Source: Paraconiothyrium sp. Pb-2020 (lineage: Eukaryota; Ascomycota; Dothideomycetes; Pleosporales; Didymosphaeriaceae). Taken from it: 64,000 bases of DNA. Location of the stretch: positions 1,302,001 to 1,366,000 of the forward strand of contig JAJUBI010000001.1 in assembly GCA_022419385.1 (NCBI GenBank). The letters are read 5' to 3'. A program made the position numbers and the translations under genes. Numbering within the stretch: position 1 is the stretch's first letter; each line of letters opens with the position of its first letter. Positions 33,261 to 45,743 of this stretch are shown piece after piece. The notes below the pieces were generated by a model, which was not told the origin of the DNA, searched no databases, and worked only from the letters and a program-made list of their open reading frames with translations.

Positions 33261-35461
33261 ATGCCTGAGAAAAGCGGTGCTGGTGGCTGGCGCAAGAGGA
33301 GTGAGTGATCTCGAAGCCGCAGCAGCGCCTCCCACATATGCATACTGACCACTTGTTCTGCAGTCCATTCTCGACCCGGCGCTGCCAAGTTGAACCACGA
33401 AGACCACGTCTTAGCCGAGACAGATACGGAAAGCCTTCGGCCACCTTCGGAGCGGTCAAGCTGGAGGAGCACCTTCCACAGCCGTCCAGGAACACCCAGC
33501 AGAGCGCCAACACCGACTATCTTCCAGGCTGACACAGATGTTGTCCGCCGCGATATCACCTCGGATGTGCCTAGTCCGCGCAAAGCGACGAAGCCCAAGC
33601 TAGCACGTTATCTCTCAGGCTACCTCTCAATCAAAGACGCATCCAAAGTGCCCGATATGTTTTCTGAACCCTGGTTTGAGTTGCCACCAACCTATATAGA
33701 GCACGTAGATCCCATGCTCTCCCTTCAGTCCGTGTTTTCACATATGACAAGCAATCCGTCTCAGCCAATACCACTCCACTACAACAGCGGCATCTTCCGT
33801 GTCTTTGAGGACTATCGCAACATTAGGGAAGAAAAGAAACGTCTGGATAACCTACTACACGAGACCTTTGAGGGCTACCGAGCGGCCGAGAGCTTCTATG
33901 ACAAAGCAGAGGCTGAATATCAAGCAGAGATTCGTCGACTAGAGCTTCTCATTGCTCATGGTACATCGGGAATGTCTGGGTAAGTAGTCGTGTGCACCTT
34001 CACAAAAGAACTATTAATCAGATTGTGCAGAGTGATGAAGGCGAGGCGCGAATCTACCGTGGAGAGAGCACGGACTCACAGGAAGACAATGTCATACGAT
34101 CATACATCAACGTCCGTCCCAGCAGCCTCCCAGAATTTTCCCACGGAATCATTGGATGAGCAGATCCGTATGCGGAGTCAACAAGGTATGTATTATGTCG
34201 AGTCAGGGGCATATGTTTCAAGCGACCAAACTTCACATTACTTGATGATGAAGTACTATGGACTAGTCGCGCCTCCATAGACGAGCTGACGATCACTACA
34301 GTACTCCTACGAAGGCCAGTATCTCCGTCTAGCAAGATGACGATTCTATCTAGATGTCTTGAGAATGCTCAATCTGTAACCGACTTCGCTGTTGGTACGC
34401 CGCCGGCTCAGGAGAAGGTCACATTGTCTCGCAAAGTACACAGCGAACTCAACCTTGCGCGCCTTGGTATCAACTACATTGATGGCTCAGTCCCTCGCTC
34501 GATCGACTCTGGTTTTTCTGGTAACGGCGATCCATTGCCGGATGAGGTGGAACCATCGCCTGTCATGGTAGAGCCTGCGGTCGACCTGGAGGCTTTCGTG
34601 GCCTTAAAGGAGCTTGGAACTCTGGTTGCAAGAAAACGAGGGATCGATACGGACAAGTTTCTCACGGGGCTGATGCAACTGTACTCCATGACGCCCGACA
34701 ACATCGAACACACGCCCAAATCTGGAGCACCTGGCCAGGTGATCACTACGAGCCCTTTTGAGCCCGTGGGAAACACTTGCAAAGCCTCTTCCAACCTGAA
34801 GCATGCTGTGCGACAAGTTCGCTCACAACCACCAATCGGATCCGTTCAGCGAAATCGAAGACACTTCTCATTTGAACCAGGCGATGATCAGGCCGCGGCA
34901 CTCGAAAGGCAATTCAAAGCGCATGATACGGAGGGCTTGATTGACTCAGACGAGCTAGGGATGGCGTTCGATGGACAATGTATGTCCTCACTGCGTAGTC
35001 CATCGCGCCACGCCGACATACAGAAGCCATCCAAGATACCGTCTCCGATACAACGACCGGGGAGAGAGTGTGTGCGCCGCGAAAGCTCGAACTCCAGCGT
35101 CCGGACTGCGCTCCAAAGACCAGACAGTGAACGACGTGACAGTCGGTCGAGTGTGTTGACCGCATTTCGCCAAAATTCTAGCGGAAGCTTGCGACCCGCC
35201 ACACAAAGCAGGAGTAGTTCTATGCACGCCTTACGACATGGCGAGGGTCATTCATCTAGTTCTGGTGGCAGCCTTGGGGTGCGACGCAATTGTGCAGCTT
35301 TGGCTGCAGCCAAAGCAGTTGATCAGGCGGACAATCCGGTGCCCAAAGACAACGCAACCCAGTCCGCCTCGACTCCTCCCACGTTGGGATCATCGGCACG
35401 AGTTAGTCGTCGAACTGAAAAGGCACAGATGGAGAACGCTTCACCTCATGCGCATCTATGA
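33261..35461 (+). CDS. Disordered, coiled-coil-containing unknown protein (656 aa)
   Basis: Exons are 33261-33300, 33364-33979, 34031-34185 and 34302-35461; introns of 63, 51 and 116 bp are all GT-AG and keep one frame. Start: MPEKSGAGGWRKR. The first quarter is Ser/Pro/Thr-rich (SRPGTPSRAPTPTIFQ). A folded-looking segment with LARYLSGYLSIKDASK and WFELPPTYIEHVDPM follows, then a coiled coil at about 155-195 (EEKKRLDNLLHETFEGYRAA, then YDKAEAEYQAEIRRLELL). The rest is low-complexity, Ser- and Arg-rich (SLRSPSRHADIQKPSKIP). No catalytic motif, signal peptide or transmembrane segment. This looks like a cytoskeletal, septum or scaffold protein restricted to filamentous ascomycetes; function is unknown to me. 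Confidence 0.78.
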
Positions 35462-37768
35462 CAACACATTTGCAGGGGACTAAATTATCGACATCTTAAT
35501 CTACTCCTTGTTGGGACGGAACGTTGGTGAGAAGGAGTCCTACGTGGGCGAATATTGGCGCGTTTGTCACATCTTGGGAGAGGGGGCCTCCCTAACTTAC
35601 CTAGCTCGTAGATGTAACCGCGGAACCATAACGCCGCGTTGTGAAAGCCGCTGGCTTAATTCCATCACGCTGCACAGACTCCTCTTGGTCCAGCTGTCTT
35701 TCTTCGCACATCAGCATTACCCCGTACATATGCTATTGCAGGGGCATGCGTCAAAGTTGGGGAACACTACATGGCGAGCAGAAGAGCAGTAGCTTATTCG
35801 GTCGCGTCAGAATTTGGCATGTACCCGGTATCGAAATTGGAGTTTCGTCTTTTCGGACAGATTAAATGGGGATTCCCCACGTCTCACATCAGCAACGTCG
35901 AATTACCGCTATGTGGTATAGCCGGAGAACTGTGACATCTGTGCGCTTCACATAGCGATCCGCATAGTTCGCAAGGAAGCCACCTACTTCATTGGCTCTT
36001 CGATTGGTGAGAGTTCGGTGATCAATAATCACTTCTGGATAGCTAACAGACGATGAGGTCCACGATCGAACCTATCCGGCGCCGTTCTACCTACTACGTG
36101 AAGGTCACATTGCTCCTCCCTGGTTAAGGCATTTTCTTCCTTGGCGAATCAGCAGGCACTAGAAAAGATCAACCTCAATTCGCGGTGGCTGGACAGCATT
36201 CGTCTCCAATTCTCTTGCGAAGTCTGGCTAGCCGTCCCACGAGCACACGCGTTCTTTGAAGTTTTGAACGAATGATATTCACGGGAAGAAAGCTTTGCGC
36301 CACCGCTCCCGTGTCGATCAGCGCCACAACTGTGGCGTTGGATACATCGGCTAAATGCTCGGCGGAGGGAAATCGGCCGCTGTGCCACAGCCTTGAGCCC
36401 TGAGCGAATCTGCAGCGTCTCATCGCGTGATGATGCGCAACAGATCGCGCTCATCAATTGCTTCATCTGTGCGGCTACCCTCGCCACACTTATTTTTATG
36501 TAGGCGGCTCGGCTTTCGACTCCGACTGCCAAGTTCCATCGATGGCGGGTCGGTGTGACGATAGCCTTCGCTGGCGATCATGCAGTTGATGGTCGCAGAA
36601 ATCACGGAAACACGAAATCCATCACGATGACGCCAGAGAAGTCGGTTGTGAAGGTGGGAAACTGCTGGTTTCGCATGGCGACGGGTATGCGCGCGTTATG
36701 GAGCTCCTTAATTTCGGCTCATTGGTATCTTGGAGCATGTATGATATTTTCGGTCAGGCTAGGCGCGCAATGGGCGAGTTGCTATACTCCCAAGCGATAT
36801 GGCTGATTTAGTTTCAACCCACGCAAGCCACCAGATTGGCCGTTAGGAGAGATTCCGGGACCCAGTCCTCGCCGGTCGAACACACTGCCGGAGCGCTCAC
36901 GCAGGAGACAGTGCACGGATGGATCACGGGAGGACCGGACGCTTCACTGCGCAAAGGCGAGATGTTGCGAGAGCATAGCAGATGAGACGAGTGGACGGGC
37001 GCTGGAGACGAGGTCGGTCAACCGTCAGGTGGCAGATGTCATGGAATGCCAGCGCACATGGTACGCCGCTTTGATACGTACCGCTGGTTCAGAGGGGTTT
37101 AGTGGGCCCTCGGATGGGCTTCTTTGGGGGAATCATTACCGGGGGCACAGGATTGGCGTGCCACCGACGGCAGAGCCACAAAAGCCTCGTACAGACGATA
37201 ATGGTGTGGCAGTTGAAGGGCGGATTCGAGAAACGATGGGGGTTGCCGCGTGGCACAGGCCCTCGGTGCGGGCGCGACGACTATCACCGCCTATTCGAGC
37301 ACCGGGGAGCTTCCAGAGCTTCGCGGAAGACGTAGGGCAGTGGCTGTGCACTGCACGTCGCCGTCGCAGGAGGCCGTCTGTGGTGGTGTTCTTCCGCGTT
37401 CTTTGGCCTAGCGGACACGCGAAAGCAAAGTGCAGCGGCAGCGCGACGCAGGGAGCACGTCTAGGCCTCTGGCTGTCGCTGCGCGCCGCTTTTGCGCTAC
37501 TGATCCCATCGTGCGGCGGCCTTGTCCAGCAGACGCGATGACCGGGCCCCCAAGCGCTGCCGTTTGATCCAGTGAAAGCTCGGTCGGCTAGCCTGATAAA
37601 AGACGCCTGACCTCGCAGCCCATGCACCGGCCCTATAGACACCTGTGGCTTGACCCGTGTGGCATCTCTCCCGTTTCATCAAGTCACCTCTGGAGCCTCC
37701 CCATCTTCCAACCTCACCTCTCTCGATGCTGGTAGACACACTGCGCTGCCGCTCTGAGCTTCCCCGCG
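35462..37768. other. 2.3-kb gene-poor interval, GC-rich towards the right
   Basis: No supported gene. Frames at 36149-36532 (-), 37029-37541 (+) and 37136-37642 (-) overlap and reflect GC-rich sequence. The right ~400 bp should be the promoter and leader of the CP2 gene. Confidence 0.4.
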
Positions 37769-40563
37769 ATGTTTCGCAATCGGTATGTGCCCTCGTCCCC
37801 TCCTCGTCCCCCGCACACCTTGTTGTTGTGTCCTGCGCGTCGCGCGCATGCCCAGCGCAGCTCCGGTACTATGCTGACCGCTCCGCAGCACCAATTCGCA
37901 GAAGCCCAATGAAGAGCTGCTTGAGAACTTCAGAGCGACCTTCCCGCACCTCGCAAACACCTCGCGCTCGCAGTCCCTCAACAATGCCCAAGGTCCCTCT
38001 CTCACGGATGCGCTCGACGTAGCTCAGACGGCTCGGTAGGTTTCCGCCCCGGCGCGCCAGCACCCGACTCCCCATCCGTCGCCGACCACGCGCCTTGTTC
38101 GGCAACCCTCCATCTCAACCTGGAGACATCATCTTTCATGTGCAAGGCCTTTGCTAACCCGTTACTGCTCCAGGAACTTTGGCGACCAAGAGGATATCAA
38201 AGATGCCGACCCGACACCGCGCGGCAACAACGAACCATGGCGCTTTACACCATCTCTTCTCGACCCAAACAGCTTTGCATTCACCACCTTTGCTAATCAA
38301 CCACCCGGGTACTATACGCCCACTCCCGGTGGAACCAACACCCTCTACCACAGCCAGGCTGGCGACCTGCACACTCCCGGTTTCAGCTTCGGCCTAGGTA
38401 CACCGCTTTCTCTCCCCACTTCAGAAGCCGGTTTGCATGCTGGACAAACGGCACCTACTACTCAACTCCATGGTTTCAACCCACATGCTCTCGGCACGCA
38501 TCATCACTTTACGAACCAGAACCCCTTCGCTATGCAGGCCCAACATGCGCCTGCTTTTGCGCCGCACCAGTTCACTCACCAGCCGTCTGTCTTCGAACAG
38601 CAACATGCGCCGCTAGCGCAGACCCACGAGAATTCTCCCATGGACAACATTGTGCCCGATATAGAGATGCAGGAACAATCACCATTGATTGGCTATGCAC
38701 CTCCGACGTTCGAAGAGAATGCTCCGGCCCCTGCTGCTCCGTTGCCGGGCGAGAAGTAGGTCTTTCTAGTGCGTTCAATCTACTTCGTTCAGTTGGCTGA
38801 CTTCATGTAGCTTCCGATATCACGTTACTTTAAATGCACCCACGGCAATGATCAAGCATGCAGATGAAATCCCAGTAACATACCTGAACAAAGGTCAGGC
38901 GTATACGATCTCACTAGTTGATACGGCGCCAGTGCAGAACTCACTCCACCCTGTCAAGTATCGGACGTTCATCCGGATCTCGTTCGAAGATGAACAACAA
39001 CGTCAACGCCCAGCGTCGTGTTGGCAGCTTTGGAAAGAGGGCCGCGGTACGAATGAAGCCCATCAAAGAGGTGGCCGATTGCAAGCTGTTGAGTTCGTCG
39101 ATCCAAGCCAAGTGGGTGGTGGTGAAATGCAAGGACGCCCAAAGATCGAGCTCGACACCGCTTCTTTTGACGGTTTCGCCGTAACGTGGTCGCCCGTCCA
39201 CAACACCGCTCCTGAATGCTCACTCGCCGTTCGCTTCAATTTCCTTTCAACGGACTTCAGCCACTCAAAAGGAGTAAAAGGCATCCCTGTCCGATTGTGC
39301 GCCAAGACTGAGTTGCTTACGAACGGACCCGGGTCTCCAGAGAGCGTCAAGCAAGCAGAGCTTTGCTATTGCAAAGTGAAGCTGTTCCGCGATCACGGTG
39401 CGGAGAGGAAGCTGTCCAATGACGTCGCACATGTGAAGAAAACCATCGATAAGCTAAAACAGCAGATATCTCAGGTTGAATCAGGTATGAAAGATTTTGG
39501 AAAGCGAAAGCGCAGTGGATCGATTTCCAAGGGTGCGCCCAGCCAAAGACCTGGGAAGGTGCAGAAACACAAGAGAACATGGTCCATGTCATCCAACAGC
39601 GAGTCTGGAGGTCGGCCTGCTGCCGAAGAGGACCTCCATCTCAAGCTGGCCAGTCTGCAGGACATGTTCAGCTCCACGAGGCCGGTCAGCGTACTGTATC
39701 TCAAGGGAGAAGACAGCGACGACCCAGATCTTCACCCAGTACAGCTGACAGGCTCACCACCGGACCTCCAAAGGATCGACACGAGCGTGAGCACTGACAC
39801 GCAAATGTGGGAAAAGCAGAGCTCGCACACAGGAGCTACGTCTTCAGTCGTTTCGCCAGCCCCTAGCCATCAATCTCTACATTCCGAAAAGCGGAGAGGG
39901 TCGACATTCAAGCATCCTACGCCATTCCCTCCCTCTCGAATGTCATCAAACGAATGGCGGAATCTTCCTCAGACTGCAACAGGCGACATCAAGCCTTCGG
40001 GCGTCACTGCTGGTTCCGATGTGCCCACAAAGGTTCAAAGACCATATGGCGATGATCATACCCTTTCTGGATGGATCGAAGCTTTAGGGGTCGATCAAAC
40101 CTACCAACCGCCACCCGAGCCAATCATCAAACCAGGTAAGTAACGATCGTCGTGTTACTACATCATATGCTAATCAAAGTGTCAAGTGGCCTGTTTCTTT
40201 GTGCAGCCTCGCATCGCTGGTAAACAACCCGACGACAACTACTTCCGCGCCGTTTATCTCATGGATCGCACCCTCAAGGAACTCGTTGCCGGCATCGCAC
40301 GGAAGATGAACATCGAACCCACCAAGGTCACTCGCACCATCCGCGTCAATCAGAAGGGTCTGCAAATTCTACTGGACGATTCTGGCGTGCAGGCTATACC
40401 GGAACAGCAAGACATGGCTGCTGAATTCCAGGAGATCATACCCCCGGCCCAACCCATGAAACGAGAATGGGACGCAGGCCCAACGGACATTCAAGTCGAC
40501 GGCGACATCAGCGTAATCGAAAACGTCAACTCTACTGGCTACGAGCTCCGACTTTTGTATTGA
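37769..40563 (+). CDS. CP2/Grainyhead-family transcription factor
   Basis: There are five exons: 37769-37782 (14 nt), 37889-38035, 38174-38755, 38811-40135 and 40187-40563, giving 814 aa. All introns are GT-AG; the last has a TGCTAATC branch site. The N-terminal ~245 residues are Gln/His/Pro-rich (FTNQNPFAMQAQHAPAF), an activation-type region. The CP2 DNA-binding domain starts at the exon 3/4 junction with NFRYHVTLNAPTAMIKHADE and includes YLNKGQAYTISLVDT, YRTFIRISFEDEQQRQRPAS, FNFLSTDFSHSKGVKGIPVR and CYCKVKLFRDHGAERKLSND. A Lys/Arg patch (DFGKRKRSGS) may be a nuclear signal. The C-terminal exon holds a ubiquitin-like dimerisation region (YLMDRTLKELVAGIARKMNI). In Neurospora and Aspergillus, Grainyhead-type factors control cell-wall remodelling and conidial separation; the same role here is inferred. 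Confidence 0.92.
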
Positions 40564-43500
40564 ACGCCAGCCATCTGTCACCTGACTGCGGTCTCTGCGC
40601 TCGACCTCAGTCGTATCACACTAATGATCCTACGTAATGATATTGTACTATTTGTACACACTCGCAGTGTCAGCGGCAATATTCGGAGACAGGTCAAACA
40701 CTGGACCACTTTGCTTCACTTCTACTTCACCTTTGGCGCCTTTACATCTTCTTCTTCCAGATACCACAGCTCCCTTGCGAGCCTTTGATACTACCTTTCT
40801 TATGTTGATTCGTTTTACGATACCCATTATTCTCTTTGTGAGAAGCTGCTTCGGATGAGATTGGATTTGGAAAGCGGTATACACGCGGACAGATCTTAGC
40901 ATGAGCTTATTACCTACACACATTATTTTGAAGGCGAATGGAGGTGGTATTGTTAATGAATGGGTGAGGGCAAGGGAAAGGGAAGGGAAATATACACGCA
41001 TGGATCGTACATGTAGCCGATGGAAATGGGCTTTTGTTATCAAGGCGTACTCGAATTATTTTGGCAGAGATTGTCTCTTCCTGCTAAAATCAATCAAAGA
41101 CATAACAACGTCATGCTTCACAGTCCTCAGTCGTCGATTTCACATGAATTACTAGGTCCAGTTCACATCTGCCGCTCAGCAACTACCGCCATGTCGAAGC
41201 GAATCCGACGCGTTGCTGAAGCGAGAATTAGATGAATTAGGCCGGAGTCGCAAACGGCCCGCGAGCGGACACGGTTAGTCTCAAAACGTAAAGTCGCCCT
41301 TTCGGCGCGGTCCAGCCCAGTCCAGGGCATGCGCCAATCCAACGAGTCTAGGGGCGCAAATTCCCATTGCGCCATTTGACAGTACACAATGGGGACGCAT
41401 GACCGAAGGGTTGACTAGCATTCATGTTGCGCATGGGAAGAGATTGGGTGATTCGGAGCGTAGTCGGAGATTGAGGTGGGCAACAGAGCTTCTTTGCAAT
41501 CATGATGATGCGGAACGAGGAACGGAGAGGTGTTTTTTCATCAGGTGTGGCTGGGGATTGGGATTAGAATTGGAGGGGTTACCTAGCGCGCGTGCTGGTG
41601 GGCATGTTGAAATGGTTACCAGTTAGGGGAAACGTTTGTTTGATGGAGCGAGCTTGATGTCATTGTGCGTCCCCACTCTGACCACTCACATGGGTGAGTT
41701 AGGGATTTGGATGGGGATGCGCTGGCCTTTTCGCGGAAGTTGGTGCGGTCGCGAGAGCGTTTCGTGTCAACTTTGGGCGAGTGGGTGAAGTGGCCCTCGA
41801 TCAATCTACGCGTTACTTGGTTTGATGTCGGAGAGGCCATTCGAAGCGGCGGGTAGCCATTGGGGCGCCATGCCATTGGCCATTAGGCTTTGCAAACTCT
41901 CTTGCGCAAAGAGACGGTAGAGGCCGGCGTGCTGGACCAGCCTCGCGAGTATCAGTCCGTCGAGGAGCAGCGTGCGTCTGTGCCCGCCGGTGGGGGTTCC
42001 ACTTCGGTACGCTTTACATGATGGGTCTGGACATTTCAATTCTCCTCTGCCCTTGCAGCGGGCGTGGAGGGTTCCGATGGGTCTCGGAGGAGGATTGCTG
42101 AGGCTGGAGCGTATCGCGGTCGCCGACGGACATGGATGTTCCTCCAGACGCGTACATAGGTGTGTGCTAGCTCTCGCAACATGTGGCTCGTACCAACGGC
42201 GGGCCAATTAGGCGCAGAAGGGACCGTTAGACGGCAGTGCTCGAGATGCCGATCACGAAGATCATGCTACTGTGCCACAGCGCATTAGCATTTTGCCACC
42301 GTGTGTCAGAAGACGCCAACTGTGGCGAATGCGCCTGCACTCGCCACAACAGCTCGGGACGGTGGGCCGTACGTATCATGTGACTGTGACAAGACTCTGG
42401 CTGGTGAATCGGTTACAGCACACTTGCATCATGCTTCTGTGAAAGCTGAGAGTCTAGCGTACGCGTACTTGTTGCCACACGGCAAGGGCGACGTCTCCTG
42501 CAATGCTCCCTGGTACGACCGCTCAGGAACAGCTGCGCAGAGCAAGCGGTGTGCAGCCATGAGCTGTGCCAAATGCTACACTCGACCATGCTGATCAGAC
42601 AGGCACGCATTGGGCAAAGCGCGGTACCGTGCCTTGATTGACGACACCACGCGAGCAAGCGACCCGAATGCGTGGACGTACGTGGGGATAAGCTCAAGGC
42701 GTGAGGGAGCTAGACTTGCACAGGAAAGTCGTGTTCCAAGCAATGTATCCTCACCCCGAACACGCATCTCTGCACTGCCACAGGCCTTCTGGTTCGCCGC
42801 GGCCTCTGGCCCGCAGACGCTCGAAAGAGGGGTGCCTACGCAATAGGGACGAGAGAGACAAGGGCATCGCCCACACGCACGGCTCGCGTTCGGTTCGGAG
42901 AGATGACCGATCGCAGCTCGATATCCGCATCGTCGAGACCCGTGTACGCATCCCTGCTGCGCCGCCGCTTTAGCATCCGAGCCCAGGGCAACCGTTTGAG
43001 GGGTCCCGTGACTCGTCCCATTGCCGCCCCCCTGCGAGTGCTCATTTCAGCGCGCATCGCCGGGGCGTCGTAAGCTGTTCTTGTCGCCGTTTTTGCGTGC
43101 TGTTGTCTCTCGACGCTCCCCCTTTCTTTTTTTTGCGCCCGGCGGAGAGTGCACCTGCGCCATGGGCAGAGCAATCGCGGGGGAATGCACGGCGCTGCAC
43201 AGAAGTGCTTTTGGCTCCCGCCCGGCCCGCCAGCGCAGTGTTTCAGACTCTGACCGCAACTGTACAAAAGGAATTGTATCGTGGCCCAATCAAAATAGGC
43301 GCGTGAATGGCAGACCGTGGAATTCATCCGCGGCACGCTGGGCCGGATCCTCGACCCAATGGGACTTCGTGGCGTCGACACTGGGCTGCATGCCATCAGA
43401 TGCAGCCCGACGCGCAGGGCCGCCTGGCGTGAGCTGGAATGCTGCCGGTTGGTCAATCCCAGGCGAACCGAATCCAATGCAGCGCATCTCCTGGAAATCC

Positions 43501-44058
43501 CTCGAGCAACGCCCATACCGAGATTGACTCACTGAACGCCTGCAGTCGGACCTTCTTGTCCGGTGTTCATGCTCGAAAAAGAGATCATGTGCGTGTCGCA
43601 ATGCTCGCCACTGCAGCTCAAGGCTGGGGCGCTGGAATCGTCGTCGGAGCCGCCACTCCGCCGGACACGGCTCGGTAGAGGCTTACCCGATAAAGGGTAT
43701 AAGCGAACAGATAACATCCTTACACGAGAGATGGAGGAGCGGAGCATATTCGCAACACATGTGTGGCGCAATCTTCGTCATCTGGACTGACGGGATAGGA
43801 AGGTATCGACTTATTCACCTTCATACGAGTCTATTGCCAATAGTAGATCCCATCCAAGAGTTGAGGAAATTCTCCGTGCTATTACATAGATTCTGCGAGT
43901 AATCGGTCCGCAACGCGGAGATTTTCGCTACCAGATACCTCCCTAGCAAGAACGGCGTACGGAAATATTATTGAAGCATCTGCTAAGTGGCGCGGGCTAC
44001 ACAGTGCGCAATGCCTTCCTCACCGTCGGCTTGGCGATTCAGTGATTCATACTGCACC

Positions 44059-44084
44059 GCAAGCAGTGAATGCAAGCAGTGAAT
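44059..44084. repeat. Perfect 13-bp tandem duplication
   Basis: The unit GCAAGCAGTGAAT occurs twice head to tail with no mismatch. It lies in gene-free DNA and looks like replication slippage rather than a regulatory element. Confidence 0.7.
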
Positions 44085-44540
44085 AGTAAGCTTATTATCA
44101 AGATACCCTATACAACCAATAAAGAGGTTGCTAAGTAGACGAATCTTTCCAAAATGGGTTGTATTCGGCGGTAAACATCGTAATTGGTGATGAGCATCCT
44201 CATCATCGCATTGCAATGCCACGTATGAACACTAGGATACTGCTTTCCAATCAAGTAAAGAAATTGGTCCACGAGTACGCGCACTCACTCACAATAACGA
44301 GCCTACCATTTAAGCCAGTTTAGACATTTCACGCCATCTTGGTGTTTTCAGAGGGCCACCGCTCTTGCTATATATTGAGCGAATGTCACATCTAAACCCA
44401 GAGCCTTGAAGCCCGAATTTAGCATATGAATACCCTCTCAGTGGGCAAAAGTAAAAAGTGAGATGTAGGAAACAACTTACGACACATGAGTATATCTTTG
44501 TATACCTAGAAGCCGAAGAGCAACGTCACCTACACGGCAG

Positions 44541-44575
44541 TCACTACAAACGTGAAAACCTGGTGTTTGTAGTGA
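44541..44575. repeat. 11-bp perfect inverted repeat (hairpin)
   Basis: TCACTACAAAC at 44541-44551 pairs exactly with GTTTGTAGTGA at 44565-44575 around a 13-nt loop. No T-run, tRNA or known miniature transposon end is attached, so its role is unknown. Confidence 0.6.
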
Positions 44576-45216
44576 TGACGAAGTGCATCACTACCAATAA
44601 GTGCTTGAGAAGAACTCAGTCACAGATGAACGCGAAAATATTAATATCAGATCTTTGCTAATTGCCTAAAGACATTCATCTCCAGCGCATGTGCATGTCA
44701 TTCAGTTCTAGAGCATGCCTAGAAATGTGAGTCGCCGTAAGGGTTGCAGTACAGAATGAATATTTGTCGCAGAGAAGTCAACTATCTGGCTCTACGGCTT
44801 GGTTGGTCCTCTCCTATGCTTAGGTGCTATTCCAACCACGTGCATATGTAGAACTTATATATGCTCGCTCTGTGGTATCTCTGAAGCTGTGTCTGTTAGA
44901 ATCATCTCCAAGCGAAGTAGACCGGGAGCATGTGTACAAGACTGAAGAATTGGATCGGCTTAATTTTCGGCTTACCCGTTACGTGTCACCTGGACCGAGT
45001 TGGACGAGACTTGGGCCATGCATTTGAGAGCGAAGACTGAAATAACGCATAGTCCTTTTCAACGAGTTTTATTTGACATGGCTATGCCAATAGTAGATGA
45101 TTGATAGCACACAATCAACCCCATCACCATCTGAGCCTCCCTATAAGACTCTTACCGAGAGGTACTGAGACATATCTCACCAGTCGTGCAGACACACGGC
45201 TTTGACATGCCACTGG

Positions 45217-45631
45217 CTAGCAGCAGTCATACGAGAAGGCCTTGAAATTCCCATCGATGAAGTTACCAGTGGGAACCGTGCGTTTGCCCGCATTGCAATT
45301 GTTGTCCGTGTAAACCGTGACTAGGGGAAGAATATCAAGTCAGTCACCCATATTTGCCAATGGCAAAAAGTCATAGATTGAGAAGAAGCATCGGCGCTCA
45401 CTTACAACAATAATCGTGTCCATTCACATTATGATCCACATGCGCGGCCTTCACACTCTTCTCCGTACCGGCGGCGAATTTGGCGCATCCGCCATTGCAG
45501 TTCTTCGGGGGTACAACTGTGAATGTTGTACAGTCGGCGCCATTGTTACCCTTGCACGCGGTGATGGAGCCGTTAGCTGCGACTTGGGTGGCGCAGAAGG
45601 CTAGGATGCAGGTAGCAAGAGCGAACTTCAT
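45217..45631 (-). CDS. Small cysteine-rich secreted protein (109 aa, 8 mature Cys)
   Basis: Exons are 45631-45406 and 45320-45217; the 85-bp intron 45321-45405 is GTAAGT...CCCTAG, phase 1. The signal peptide is MKFALATCILAFCATQVAA. The mature part has eight Cys residues, consistent with four disulfides: TACKGNNGADC, PPKNCNGGCAKF, NGHDYC, TDNNCNAGK and a terminal DCC just before the stop. The protein is Asn/Gly/Lys-rich with a repeated Gly-His/Asp pattern and no known domain I recognise. Without the intron the frame would end at DYCCK. A TATA box lies about 105 bp upstream. Size, single intron and Cys content fit effector-like or surface-active secreted proteins of Dothideomycetes; the actual role is inference. 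Confidence 0.8.
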
Positions 45632-45736
45632 GTTGAGTGAAATATGGATATGGGATTGAAGTGATCTGATCTGATGGTGTCTGGAGAAGTTGATGGTTGA
45701 TGGGCAGCAAAAACAATGACTGGAGATAAGATGTTA

Positions 45737-45743
45737 TTATATA
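45737..45743 (-). promoter_or_regulatory. TATA box of the cysteine-rich secreted protein gene
   Basis: On the minus strand the sequence reads TATATAA, 106 bp upstream of the ATG at 45631. The same spacing is seen for the GH5 gene in this window. Confidence 0.5.

Larger units (their letters stand above)
40564..45216. other. 4.7-kb gene-poor interval
   Basis: The longest gene-empty stretch. From about 41.6 to 43.7 kb the sequence is GC-rich, so long frames are open on both strands at once (for example 42836-43516 minus and 43021-43527 plus) without recognisable protein. From 43.8 to 45.1 kb it is more AT-rich. A 13-bp tandem duplication and an 11-bp hairpin are listed separately. No RNA gene seen. 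Confidence 0.45.

Noticed and set aside
37029..37642. Overlapping 170- and 168-codon frames
   Set aside because: Same reason: GC-rich promoter-side DNA, opposing frames, no domain.
42836..43527. Overlapping 226- and 168-codon frames on both strands
   Set aside because: GC-rich DNA gives long frames on both strands; neither has motifs, splice partners or a credible composition.
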